Made by a program: the position numbers and the translations under genes
The notes under the pieces: generated by a model
What the model was told of the DNA's origin: nothing
Database searches by the model: none
The model's input: only the letters and a program-made list of their open reading frames with translations
Shown: positions 1 through 11,369 of the stretch, in pieces
Layout: the number at the start of each line of letters is the position of its first letter
Position numbering within the stretch: the stretch's first letter is position 1
Assembly: GCA_037447655.1 (NCBI GenBank)
Contig: JBBHKE010003307.1
Location: 22,209-67,520 of the forward strand
DNA from: Zygnema cylindricum
Lineage: Eukaryota; Streptophyta; Zygnematophyceae; Zygnematales; Zygnemataceae
Direction of reading: 5' to 3'
DNA length: 45,312 bases

Positions 1-30
1 GAGAGATATAGAGAGAGAGAGAGAGAGATA

Positions 31-103
<73 letters not shown>

Positions 104-193
104 CGAGAGAGCGAGAGAGCGAGAGAGCGAGAGAGCGAGAGAGCGAGAGAGCGAGCGAGAGAGCGAGAGAGCGAGAGAGCGAGAGAGCGAGAG

Positions 194-230
<37 letters not shown>
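1..230. repeat. GA/GAGAGC microsatellite
   Basis: Pure purine-rich GA repeat, interrupted from about 95 to 200 by a regular GAGAGAGC variant. Apparent open frames on the minus strand here are low-complexity Leu/Ser/Arg runs and not genes. It lies in or beside an upstream intron of the NAD-malic enzyme gene. Confidence 0.95.
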
Positions 231-236
<6 letters not shown>

Positions 237-625
237 AACCAAATTGCATTCGAAACCAAGCCTTGTCCCACCTTGCTTGCATCATCGTGTAAAACTTTTT
301 CGGGTAAAATATCAGAGTTGTAGATAAAGAGATGGAAAACGACAGGAAGGGACACAGAGATGAATCTTAGAGAAAACTTTGGAAGTAAGCATTGTCCCAC
401 CTTCTTAAACCTTGCAATGTCAAATGCCATTCCATGTTGTCAAATCTTTGCTTCACCTTGTCAAAAAAATTCGGGTAAACGGAAAAAGAGGTAGATAAAG
501 AGATGCTTACCATTTTGGCACTTGCCTAACTTGTGCCATATTGCCCCATGTTTGTAAATCTTGCCTCTTTTTGTCAAAATTTGTTTGGAAAAGGGATTGA
601 TAGTAGGAAATTTGTTTAATTACAG
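231..625 (+). other. intron or upstream sequence of the NAD-malic enzyme gene
   Basis: AT-rich sequence with no supported exon. It holds two similar stretches resembling 'cattgtcccaccttcttaaa' near 262-285 and 388-412, which looks like a diverged local duplication of about 125 bp. It ends in the acceptor AG at 624-625. Confidence 0.5.
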
Positions 626-3600
626 GGATTGATAACTAAAGATAGGAATTCAATAGACCCTGCCGCTGCCGATTTTGCTCGTCCGGTTCCAGATGTGAAG
701 GAGGATGGAGGGCTTCATGAGGGGGCACCACTTGTGGATGTGGTAATTTCATATAAATCTTTTTTCCTCTGCAAATAAAGTTTGCAGGTTTCTGAAATTT
801 TCGGAATCAACAACTTTATATCTTTGAGATGATCTTTAAAATGTAATAATATGTGTGCTGGTGTGGAACTAAGGGAAGGCTTTCCCTGTACACTGGTTCA
901 TGTATGGACTTATGTGTGTACTCAATATGCAAATCTATACTTTATAACAGTTGAGTTTTTACTCGATTGTGATTGCCCAGTAAATTATTTGTACACATTA
1001 TAGTCAATTTACTTTTGTTAATACGGTGTCATTCTTTTCTTTGTAATTCACAGGTGAAACATGTCAAGCCTGATATGCTCTTAGGCCTCTCTGGAGTTGG
1101 AGGACTGTTCACAACAGAGGTAAGGATTTATTTGAGAAAGATTATATGACGACTTTGTTTAAGACTTCACATTATTTTCATAAGGCACGTGGATTCTTGG
1201 GCCTTTTTATGTAGCATTTACTGTAGTTTATGTGTGGTCAAGTCCAGTTATGCCTAACTGCTTTATTGTGGATCAAGATTGCTCCTGTAGTTCGTCCAGA
1301 AATTAAACCCCATTAATTTTTTGTTAAATTCCATTAGTTTAATGGTGCAGGTTTTGGAGGCGATGAAGAGTTCACCGGCGAGTCGACCAGCTGTTTTTCC
1401 TCTCTCAAATCCTACAATTCATTGTGTGTATCTCTACAATTAATAGTTTCATTCTAAATATTTTGTAACTTCCTGAGGACAGTTTTATGTAAAGTGAAAA
1501 TTATTTTGTATTTTGATTGGTTCACGTAATCCTGACAGTCTGACATAAGTTTACTTTTTTTTGGGTTTGAAAACTCCAAGAAAATACAATTTTTGGAAAT
1601 TTCAGTTTAAGAAGGTTTTGCGCATTTCAGGCCCACCTAAAATAGTTTTTAAGCCTTTGATCGATATTATTAATGTTAAATGTCACTGTCACTGTCTTAT
1701 TCAATACTATTGTCGACGTTAACTTAAATGAATTTTGTTCCTTAAATGAATTTGATTTCTTTACATGATTATTAATCTATTTGAATTTCATTTTTTTGTA
1801 AAATTGCAGCTGAGTGTTCGGCTGATGATGCTTTTCGGATATTGGGACCCAAAATCGTTTTCGCTTCTGGGAGCCCCTTCGATGATGTCGATTTTGGTGA
1901 GATTTGCTTCTGAAATTTTGTTTATAGCAGCAAAACAGATTCAGATTTCGTACCCAAAAAGGTTTCAGTTTCAGTTTCAGAAATAGGCACTTTGAAAGCC
2001 GATTGTACTCATAGGCTGTTTCTCTGACATTTATCACCGACCAATTACTTAGCATATGATTAGTTATGTGGTATCTTGACATTAGAATGTCAAAACTAAT
2101 CTGTTTCTCAGGTAGGAGGTTCTCTTCATTTTCATCTTTCTACTCTCCATTTTTACGTTGATTTTGGGCTTTTTGATTGGCATATGGCTAGTTCTCTCTA
2201 ACCTTCATATCAGTTTTTTGACACCATGAGTATTGTGGCTTCAGTTAACAATTTAGAAATTGTATTAACAAACCTATTCCACAGTATGTTGATATGGTTT
2301 GCTCGAATCGTGACTGCAACACAGTATTGTTTTGCACTTAAAAAAAATATCTTTCAACTTCACAAACCAATAGATATACTTGGTTTACAAATAGTGTGGA
2401 GTACACTTATAGTCACCAGAATTTCAAATAGTTTGTTGTTTCCATCTGGACATGGACTTTGGAAGAGAATTTTGTCCTTTTGGGGTTCAAGTATCCCAAT
2501 ATATGATTGCTTATATGTTTTCTTATCACCTTATTTCTCTCGTTCAAAGAAAGGGTTTCTCCCATCATCCATGTTAAAATCAAGAAGAATGAAATAACAA
2601 ATCTGGGAAACCCGTGCATAGTTGTGAAAATCTAAATTTTTCTCTCCATTTTGTCTCTCTCTACATTTTTTCTAAATTTTGCAGGGAATGGAGTGGTAGG
2701 CCACGCCAACCAGGGTAATAATATGTACTTGTTTCCTGGGTGAGTTTTGACCACATATTAACTTTACAAATCAGTTATGAAATGCCTCAACCGATTTCTA
2801 AATGAGAGGGATCCAAAATGAGAATGGTTTATTTCCATTTCTGCAAACAAACTTTTTTGAGCTGGTAATTTTTGCCGCCTGTCCAAATTCAAACCACTAC
2901 ACTAGCATTTATGATTTCATTTTCGTTCTGTTGTATTACAAAAGCTCTTTCATTACAAACCTCAAGAAAAACATCTTTGAGACAACATCAAAAAATCTTA
3001 AAAATTCTGTGTTGTTAAACGGAGTGTGACTCACATTGACTCATTGCTGATGTCATCACTGTTATGCACATGCTGACCTATTGCTGACGTCACCTGTGTT
3101 CCAATTTTTTTTGCCTAATAGAATTGGACTGGGTACTCTTCTTTCCGGAGCGCGAAATGTCTCCGATGGGATGCTTCATGCGGCAGCAACAAGGTGCGAC
3201 GTGACAGCCAAACTATTCCTACTTTTTGTAGTCATTTTTTCTGTCATGAATGCCGTACAATTCTAATTTTGGAGTCCGATCACGAATGACGTACGATGTC
3301 ACTTTTGTAGTCATTTTTTCGGTCAGGAATGCTGTATTCTTATTTTGGAGGGGTTTTTTCCGGTTACGAATGCTATTGTTTAGTATGGTCTTTTATTTTA
3401 CTTTCTTAAGGTGTTTGTTTCTGTAAATCTATAGACATCCGTAAGAGGCATCTTTTTGCTTTATTTCTCCCGGTGATCTGTATCTTTTTGGGGAACAAAA
3501 ACTGGGATTTTTCAGATTGGCCTCATTCATGAGTGATGAAAACATTGAGAAAGGAGTTATATTTCCACCAACTGAAAGGTAAGTCATTTTATCAAACTTC

Positions 3601-5408
3601 TTCATGTCTAGATTTTTCCTCCTTCCAGGATTTCACTCCCTTTTCGCTCCCTCCCGCCTAGATACAAAGAGGGCTAAAAAAAGAAAAAGAAAAAAAAAAT
3701 ACAACACTGCAGTCCGACTACGCGGCACTAAAGTACAAAAGTACGTTATTCCATGACGATTGCGAGGAGTGACTCCTGATCGTCCTATCGACCTTTTTTC
3801 ATATACGGAATCTCAATTTCTCATTTTTTTTTGCTCCCTCGCAAAATTGGAAAGGGATATGGCCAATGAGAGGGAATTACAAACCCCAATCGAAGCGATT
3901 ATGACCACGAACAAATGCCAGAACAAGAAAAAACCGGGTCAATTATCACGAAGTTTCTCTGGTCGATATATTGGATCAATATATAAATTATTGGTAGGTT
4001 AAAAAAAGGTACATATCGATTATCGGTAAGAGGCTATACACAACGCTAGAGGCCGGGTTAGGTAGAAAAACATGCTTATGGTAGACATATGTTCCGAAAA
4101 CAAATTCTTACATATAGCTTGCTGAACACATCGAACTTAAATCCTCACATGTTACATGCCTTCAATTACAAATTACCACATTGATTATCCTAATTTATTG
4201 ACCCTTGTGAAACATCCGAAGGACGATGCAGAAAAAATAACCTTTGGGATGACAATATATTTATTACCAATAAATTGTCAAGTCCATGAAATTTGGCAAC
4301 TACTTTTAGCAATTGTAGTCTGTGGTATCTCAAATCAGTTGGGTCCTGTTTCCTTGAAAAAACTATGGCTTTTAGTGTCTCTGATAAACTAAGTCTGTAT
4401 ATTGAAAGAGGTAATCAATATCGAGAATATATGTATCGCATATCGTAAATATCGAGAAACGTCCAAACCACGTTGCAGAAGAAGAAAATCATTTGGATGA
4501 CAATATCTTTGTGACTGAAACTTCTAAGTCCGTGTAATTTGACCACTTAACTTTGCTTAAACAATGTAGTCCGTTGTATCTCAAATCAGTCGTGTCCTGA
4601 TCCCTTGAAAAAACATTGTCATGGAAAAAAATGTTAAACAAAGTGTGTTAAACAAAGTTCGTACGTTGAAATGCTTCATTATTTGAATTGTGTAGTATTC
4701 GGGAAATTACTCGAGAAGTTGCCGCAGCAGTGGCTAGGAAAGCTGTTGAGGAAGATTTGGCCGAGGGATATCGGCAAGTAGAACCAAAACATCTTCGACA
4801 AATGTCAGAGGTAAGGCTTAAACCCCACAAAGCAAAAAGCAAAAAGCTAAAAAGCAATTTGCCCAAAACGCAAAAAAGCAAAAATCCCAAAAAGCAGAAA
4901 AGCAAAAAGCCCAAAAAGCAGAAAAGCAAAAAGCCCAAAAAGTAATTTCATCGAGGTAAATTAGGTATCCCACCTCTCCCTTCATACAGAATCGCATCAC
5001 TTTTTATAAGCAAAGTTTAATTGGTTCAACATAGTGTTTGCGACGTGAATCGTTAAAATTTATTAGAGTAAGGAGAGGGCTTTTTTCAAGGTTCTTTTAG
5101 GTGTGTTTTAATGCTTTTAATGTTTTTCAGGTTTAAAATATGTCGTGTGGAGGTTTTGTTCTTTTCCCTCATGTTTTTATTTCTAAACAGAGTTCCCATT
5201 TTTGGTTCTCTCACTTTGTCCTTAGAAGAGTTGCGAGTGAATTTACTAAGTCTGTTTTTCCCCACTTTCTCCAAAAATTTTCTTTACCTTACAATTTCAC
5301 AGCAATTGCTAAATGTTTTTCCCTTTTTTTCCTCAGCAAACCGATGTCGAATTTTTTGGAATATGTGGCCCAGCCTTCCCTATTTTTTCTCCTACCAGCG
5401 ATTATTAG
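626..5408 (+). CDS. NAD-ME: NAD-dependent malic enzyme, mitochondrial type (3' nine exons; 5' end outside window)
   Basis: Catalyses oxidative decarboxylation of malate to pyruvate with NAD; in plants this is a mitochondrial matrix enzyme. Exons with matching phases and GT/AG borders: 626-742, 1054-1119, 1351-1423, 1810-1896, 2685-2739, 3122-3193, 3516-3578, 4696-4810, 5337-5408. The translation runs through the C-terminal half of the malic enzyme NAD-binding domain: GLITKDR and DPAAADFA, LLGLSGVGGLF (nucleotide-binding loop), PLSNPT, VFASGSPFDDVDF, GHANQGNNMYLFPGIGLGTL, SGARNVSDGM and EDLAEGY. The DPAAA and GHxNQxNNMYLFPGIGLGTLLSGAR blocks match the NAD- rather than the NADP-malic enzyme clade. 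The last exon (23 codons plus stop TAG at 5406-5408) aligns only loosely with the usual VEY..NMW.P.YSPLV tail, so the C-terminus is the least certain part. Introns contain local duplications. Confidence 0.9.
3221..3350. repeat. imperfect ~80-bp tandem duplication in intron
   Basis: The sequence beginning 'cttttgtagtcattttttc' and ending 'ttttggag' occurs at about 3221-3274 and again at about 3300-3350. It lies wholly inside the NAD-malic enzyme intron between exons 3122-3193 and 3516-3578. Confidence 0.7.
4225..4612. repeat. diverged tandem duplication (~255-bp period) in intron
   Basis: Blocks at about 4243-4365 and 4493-4612 share 'ggatgacaatat', 'gtatctcaaatcagt' and 'ccttgaaaaaac' in the same order. 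They are an old direct duplication in the intron before exon 4696-4810. Confidence 0.65.
4825..4945. repeat. AAAAGC/AAAAAGC short tandem repeat
   Basis: About 120 bp of 'aaaaagc' and 'aaaaagccc' units directly downstream of the donor of exon 4696-4810. Lys/Ser-rich frames across it are low-complexity artefacts. Confidence 0.85.
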
Positions 5409-6800
5409 AGAGAAATGAATGACGATACGAGAGAAGAATGAAAAATAGTTTGTTTTGTTAAAAACTCGACTCAATTTTTATCTTCGTCTAAACTATGGTC
5501 AGTTGATAAGGATCTGAAATAGTTACCTCCATACTTTTGTACCATAGAGCGTTAGTTTCAAAGTGATATGTGACATTGTTTCGAGTTCTAAAGGTAGAAA
5601 CTAGTTTATAAGGTTTTTCTAGGTTTGTTTTAGGGTTTTTTAAGGGTTTTGGTTTAATAGTGATTCCAATGTAAAGTTTTTCACAAGCCCAAGGGGAACA
5701 ACATTGTCAATCTTGGACAATAGATCAGTTTTGTAGGAGCTTAAAACTCGCTGTAAACATTAATTGCAGCTGACTAAAGGTCACTGTATACACCAGGACA
5801 TGGTGGTTTGAATGTACACCACCAAACAAAGTTATTTTTTAATATAAGTTGTTTTTTAGTATAAAGTCATTTTTTGGTAAGTCATTTTAGTGTGAGTCAT
5901 TTAGTACAACCTATGGTGAATGCCAAATTCCTTTGTTTTATGATTTTGTTTTAGTATTGCCAATTTTTTCGCCTCTCAATACAATTGTGCAAAATATGCT
6001 TTTCTCTTTGAACGAATTAATCACAACTGTGTAATATTTGAGTTTTTTTTTTGTTTGAATCAATTAATTGTGATTGTGCAATAATATAATATGAGTTTTC
6101 AAATAAAATAATCGGCAAATACAAACAGGGAATTTTTCAACGAAAAAGAAAGCACACATGTGAAATGTCGAAGACAAAGTTCCGTTTGGTTTTATGTTCT
6201 TTTTCCGATTCCAGTTTTGAATCTGAAATTAAAAAAAAAAAATGGAATCTCGAAATAAAATTCCGATCATAATTGGAATTAGAATTGGAATCCGAAAAAC
6301 AAACAAGAAAAACAAGACAACATAAAACAAAACAAAGAGAAATAAAACAAAACAAAACAAAACAAATTGTAAAACAATGCAATATTTCAGCTATGAACAT
6401 GAAGAAAAAAAAAATTAAGGAGAGAAAGAGGGATAGACATACAGAGAAAAAAGGATAAAGACAGAGAAAAAAATAAAAAGAAATGAATCATGACATTGTT
6501 AAAAAATATCGTAGACATCGATTTGATGTCGCATCTGAAAATAAAAACAAATTCTTTGACAAAGAAATTTTTTTGCTTTCCAATTATTTCAACTTCTACA
6601 AACTAACATTTGACTTTTACTTGTCTAAAAAAGAAACGATCCATGATTGACTTTTATTTGTCTAAAAAAGAAAAGATCCATGATTACAATAATTTTTAAG
6701 TTTTCTTTATTTTATGGACTTTTATTTTTTTTCTTTCTTGACCTTTATTCTTTCAAAGCCTTTATTTTTTGGAGACCTTTATTCTTTCAAAGCCTTTATT
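5409..6800. other. intergenic, no gene recognised
   Basis: AT-rich 3' flank of the NAD-malic enzyme gene. It contains an (AAAAC)n stretch at about 6300-6366, a partial direct duplication near 6605-6682 ('tgacttttacttgtctaaaaaagaaa' type, two copies) and a 'cctttattctttcaaag' duplication near 6741-6812. No supported coding region or RNA was seen. Confidence 0.6.
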
Positions 6801-6817
6801 TTTTGGAGACCTTTATT

Positions 6818-7016
6818 TTCTCTCTCTCGCTCTCTCTCTATCCCTCACTCTCTCTCTCCTCTCTTCCTTATTTTCCTCTCTCACCCCCCCACTCTCTCCC
6901 CTCTCCTCTCTCTTTCCTCTATTTCTCTCTCTCTCCCCTCCCTCCCCCCCTCCCTCTTCCCCCTCCTTCCCCTCCATCCCTCCCTGCCTCCCTCTCTCTT
7001 TCCCTCTCTCCCTAAT
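6818..7016. repeat. polypyrimidine (CT/CCCT) tract
   Basis: About 200 bp of almost pure pyrimidine on the plus strand. All overlapping Ser/Leu/Pro-rich frames are low complexity. Confidence 0.95.
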
Positions 7017-7223
7017 AGCCAAGTATGCTAGCAGTGACTTAGCTTCTACCAAAATAAACTGTGACTCAAAAAAAAAAACTGAAAAAAAAGGTTAAAAAAA
7101 AACAAAAAAAAGTGAAATACTTCTATAAATTACATCATCCTTTTTCCTTTCCAAGCTTTCTTTTTTCTCTTTCTTCGAACCCATTGAAACAAAAAAAAGA
7201 AACAATTCTTTCTTAAAAAAAAA

Positions 7224-10060
7224 TTAGTCCTCCCATAACATTTCTTCCTCTTCCTCTTCCTTAAACTCCTCGTACCCATTAAATACCACACTCATTACAA
7301 TATCGTCACCCATTGTCTCCTCTTCCTCCATTGTCGCGTCTTGAGATGCCTCTCCCTTCTCCACAAAGCCATCCTCCTCTTCGACTCTCTCCTTCACCTT
7401 CTCCTCCTCGTAAACTCTTCTCTCTCCCTTCACCTCCTCGATTCTCTCCTTCACCTCTTCCGCCGACAACTCCGAGAACTCTTCCGTCCCTTCCTCCTCC
7501 GTCTTTTTCTCGTACATTGATTTGGTCCATTCATATTTCTCGTCGTTGAATCTCCTCTTTTCCTCTTGCAAAGCCAATACATCGTCTCGCAAGAATGCCT
7601 TCGCAATCTCAACCCTATTTTCTTCTCCCTTGAAGTACATTGTCCATTTCTGGAGCTCGTATCGTATCATAACGAGCCACGATTGGATTTGTACTTCGGC
7701 GATCCCTTCTAAGCGTTTGACTTCCATTTCCAGCTCATTGTTTTCCATTTCTAATTCGTTGTTTTTGTTTTTAATGAAAGAGTGTTCTTTCACGAATTTT
7801 TGACCATTTTTCTCCATTTGCTCCGTTATTTTTTCGTATTTCAATCGTTCAAGGTCGGCCCAAAGGAACTGCAAAACACAAAAAAATGCAAATATCAGTT
7901 CACGGTAAATTGAATTGATGTAAACAAACATTAGCTGAAAAAGAAAAACTGAAAAAAAATAAAAAAAAACGTAAGATTGAGACAAAACAAGAAGTCTTTT
8001 CCTACAATTCAAGAAAAAGAGATCAAAAGAAAAAGAGAAAAAACAAAAAACAGCAAAGGAAACAAAAACGAAAGTAAAGAAAAAAGAAAAAAACATAACC
8101 AAAAAAAGACGTAAGAAAACAAAAAAAAAAAAAACTTTAGCTCACCTTCTCTTGCAAAGTACCTCTCTCTCCTTGCAAACTTAGGTTTGTTTTTATGATT
8201 TCTTCAACCTACACAACAAAAAAAAGAAAAAAAAATAACAAATTAATATAAAGAAAAGAAAAAAAAAAACAAAACACAATAAAAGAAAAAAAAACAAATA
8301 TAACTAACACAAAAAAACTAAATGCACCATAAAGAAACAGTAAACTGAAAAACAAATATCTAAAAAAAACTTTTAAAATTGAAACAAAAAAAACATAAGT
8401 TGAAAAGTTTCTTCCTACAGTTCGACAAAAGAGATCACAAGGAAAAAAAGACAAAAAAGAGAAATAAACCACAGCAAAAAAAAAACACAAAAAACGTAAA
8501 ATTGAAAAAAAAACACATGACCAAAAAAAGTCGAAAAAAACAAAAAAAAAACTTAAGCTCACCTTCTCTTGGAAGGTATCTAGCTTTTCTTGCAAACTTA
8601 GGTTTGCTTTTATGATTTCCCCAACCTACACAACAAAGAAATAAAACAAAAAAAAAAAATTAACATAAAAAAACAAAAAACAAAACTAAACTAGACAAAA
8701 CAAAACAAAAAACAAAACAAAACCACAAAACTAAAAACAAAGCCCAAAACCACAAAACTAAAAACAAAATTCAAAAAAAAAACAAAACACAAAAAAAACA
8801 AAACACAAAATAAAACACATAACTCAAAACAAAACAAGACAAAAACAAAAACACAAAACAAAACACAAGACAACACAACACAACACAAAACACGCAAAAC
8901 AAAACAAAACACAAACTAAATGCACCTTTTCTTTCAGGTGATCCCGCTCCATTCTCAATTCCACATTCTCCATTCTCAAATCCACATTAGTTTTTGAAGT
9001 TTCCTCAATCTGCATAAAAAAAAAGAAACAAAAAAAACAAATTAATATAAAGAAACAAAAACACAAAGGTAACAAAAAAATGAAAACACGATAAGACAAA
9101 AAAAAATAGGTGTAATTGACACACAAAAAGGAAACTAAATGCACCTTTTCTTTGAGGTGATCCCGCTCCATTGTCAAATCCACATTAATTTTTTGATTTT
9201 CCTCATCCTACACAAAAAAAAGAAACAAAAGAAAACAAATTAATATAAAAATAAGAAAACAAAGTTTGTAAAAAACAACACAATGCGATAAAAAAAAAAA
9301 AAAAGAGGAAAAAAAATAGGAAGTAAACACCTTTTCTTTCAAGTGATCCTGCTCCATTTTTAAATCCTTGTTTGATTTCTCGGTTTCCTCGACTTGCGAA
9401 AAAACAAGCAGATGCAAGGAAACAAACAAAGTTATTAATAATTTTTTTTATTAACTTGTTTAAACAAAAAATTGAAAAATCGAAAGGAATTCCCCTCTTC
9501 CATCATCTCCCTTTTGAATTTGCTTCGTACCAATTTCAGAAGCTGGGCACAAAGCTCTTGTCCTTCTTTGTTTTCTTTTTTAAGATCTTGAACCTCCACA
9601 CAAAATAAAAAAACAAAAAAGAAGTCAATTAGCCAAACATCATGTTTTAGAATTTCAGGGATTTATTCAACTGTTTTCTATTTATTTAAGTTTATTGCTT
9701 CAGTTTTCGTTCAGTTGCCGTTCAGTTTAGTTTTAGTTCAATTCAGTTTAGTTTTAGTTTAGTTAAATCATGTGGTGTTGTACCACATACCTTATAATCG
9801 CAATTTACTTCCATATGGTGTTTTTTTTGGTAGTTTTTAACATGTACAGTTGTTAAAACTAGCATTCATTATAAATCACAAAAGGCCACAAAAAAAACAC
9901 AAAAAATTGTTAAAACAAACGTTAATACCTTCGGCTGCTGGTTTTCCTTGTTCATTTGCTGCTGAAGAGAGAGGACTTTCTGATAGGACAGATTGGACAG
10001 TAGAAAATTTTCCCCGATTGGAAAATACCGATTTGGGAAAACCCGGGTGTCGGATTTGAC
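7224..10060 (-). CDS. unrecognised coiled-coil protein made of duplicated phase-0 exons (5' end not found)
   Basis: I do not recognise the family. In transcript order the exons are 10060-9929, 9593-9531, 9387-9331 (possibly from 9393), 9207-9145, 9009-8926, 8625-8563, 8208-8146 and 7868-7224 (stop TAA at 7226-7224). They total about 389 residues and all are phase 0. Five middle exons encode variants of one ~21-residue module: an acidic start (VEE, DEE, IEE, VGE), then a central Asn and a Leu/Met register, ending DHLKEK or TFQEK/TLQEK, as expected of an alpha-helical coiled coil. The exon at 9009-8926 has an extra heptad (MENVELR). The last exon continues the coil (NELEMEN repeats) and ends in a strongly acidic Glu-rich tail. 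Introns are extremely A-rich on the plus strand and are themselves duplicated. A further upstream exon near 10357-10390 (LVEEITK) is possible but its phase does not fit the next exon. Function unknown; a structural or tethering role is only inference. Confidence 0.65.
8130..9240 (-). repeat. tandem exon-plus-intron duplication units in the coiled-coil gene
   Basis: Each module exon is flanked on its acceptor side by the same intron text, 'acaaattaatataaagaaa' or a close variant on the plus strand, at about 8237, 8662, 9038 and 9236. A second shared intron block occurs at 7970-8040 and 8380-8450 ('ttcctacaattcaagaaaa' versus 'ttcctacagttcgacaaaa'). This shows that exon and intron were copied together, in units of about 240-420 bp. 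Confidence 0.75.
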
Positions 10061-10519
10061 CTGCACAAAAAATAAATAACTGAGTCACGGGTAGCAAAAA
10101 AGATTACAGGGAGCATTAAAAACAAGAAACTGAGTCACATAGAGAAGAAAAAACATATGACCGAGTCACAGAGAAGAAAAAAAAAAAACAGAAAATACCG
10201 AGTCAAAAAGGAGCTTTTACAAAAAGAGAAAAATAAACAATACATTTTTTTTCAAAGTTATCTTCGCCTGAATGATGAGAACAAAGTTGTAAAATTCAGC
10301 GAATCTAATGAATCAACCGGACATTAAAGACGGAAAATTAATAAAAAAAAACTTACCTAACAAAACTGTGCAGCTTTGTAATTTCTTCAACTAGCTGATT
10401 ATTTAACAACTAAAATTAATTATTTAAAAGTTGACTTGGAGCTTATTATTGGATAAACGATCTTTGAGAGGGAGGAAAGGGAGAGAATATGGAAGAATAG
10501 AATATTTCACTGCTTTCAG
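10061..10519. other. upstream region of the coiled-coil gene
   Basis: A-rich sequence with repeated 'actgagtcac' motifs (about 10079, 10128 and 10160). A minus-strand stretch at about 10390-10357 reads LVEEITKLHSFV and is followed by a consensus donor (AG|GTAAGT), so it could be another exon of the coiled-coil gene. The splice phase to the next exon does not match, so it is left unjoined. Confidence 0.4.
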
Positions 10520-10800
10520 GTCTTGAGACTGGAACTGACCCAAAAACTGACACTAAAACTAACCCTAAAACTGACACAAAAAACCCTAAAACTGACCCTA
10601 AAATTGACCCAAAAACTGATACTAAAACTAACCCTAAAACTGACACAAAAAGCCCTAAAACTGACCAAAAAACTGAACCAAAAACTGACCCAGAAAACTA
10701 ACCCTAAAACTGACCCTAAAAAACCCTAAAAAACCCTAAAACTGAACCAAAAACTGACCCCAAAAAAACTGACCCAAAATAACTGACCCCAAAAAAACTG
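10520..10800. repeat. AAAACTGACCC/AAAACCCTAA short-unit tandem array
   Basis: About 280 bp of degenerate 10-12 bp units mixing 'aaaactgaccc' with 'aaaaccctaa'. Some units resemble plant telomere repeat (CCCTAAA), but the array is not a clean telomeric repeat. Thr/Lys-rich frames across it are artefacts. Confidence 0.9.
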
Positions 10801-10907
10801 ATTAGTCTCCTCCCTGTGCCCCACACTCGTAAACCTAAAAAGTTTTGGAAGTATTGTAGGCGACAAAAAAGTCCCCATGGCTTTTATGATGAGGAGAGAG
10901 GGATAAT

Positions 10908-10911
10908 GACA

Positions 10912-10955
<44 letters not shown>

Positions 10956-10960
10956 AAGGA
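10908..10960. repeat. (GA)n microsatellite
   Basis: Pure GA dinucleotide run of about 45 bp in a purine-rich stretch that continues to about 11040. No gene is recognised between 10801 and 11260. Confidence 0.95.
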
Positions 10961-11264
10961 GGAAAAAAAGTGGTAAAAAGTAAAGAGGGGAGGAAGAGAG
11001 AGCCCCACAAAAAGTGGAGTGAGTGAAAGTGAGAGAGAGAGTGGAAAATAAAAAGTTTTATACTTGAAAGTATTTTTTTTTGGGCCTCCAAAATGGCCCA
11101 ACCTCGAATTTTAGGGTTAGAGGAAACATTTATTTTTATTTTTTTTCTTTCCCGGGGATGACCGGTGGTCGGTAAGTTTGGTGGAAGAGGAGGCTTGTCT
11201 TTTTCTATTTTTTTTAAGAATAACACTGTTTCATGAAACACTGTCTTTTTGCGTGTTGGCTATA

Positions 11265-11369
11265 TTTGGCCGTAGGTCGGCGTATTAACATTTTGCCCAT
11301 AGGTCGGCGTACTGACAATCTTTTGCCGTAGGTCGGCGCGCTGACAATCTTTGGCTCTAGGTCGGCTAG
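11265..11369. repeat. tandem array with GTAGGTCGGCG core
   Basis: Four consecutive units of about 30 bp share TAGGTCGGC(G), followed by 'taCTGACAATCTTTTG' spacers. The units sit at about 11271, 11300, 11329 and 11357. The copies differ by several substitutions. Confidence 0.85.

Noticed and set aside
32-430. 132-residue frame on the minus strand
   Set aside because: Mostly Leu/Ser/Arg from the GA microsatellite; no domain and no conserved context.
6647-7095. Overlapping Ser/Pro/Leu-rich frames of 100-120 residues
   Set aside because: Translations of a polypyrimidine tract in three frames.
7224-8102. 292-residue frame taken as one uninterrupted protein
   Set aside because: The first ~78 codons are a Phe-rich translation of A-rich intron; the real exon starts at 7868 after a TTTTGCAG acceptor.
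8209-9429. Phe/Cys-rich 'membrane protein' frames on the minus strand
   Set aside because: These are T-rich intron reads attached to the true short coiled-coil exons.
10520-10800. True interstitial telomere
   Set aside because: Units are irregular and most are CTGACCC-type, not consecutive TTTAGGG repeats.
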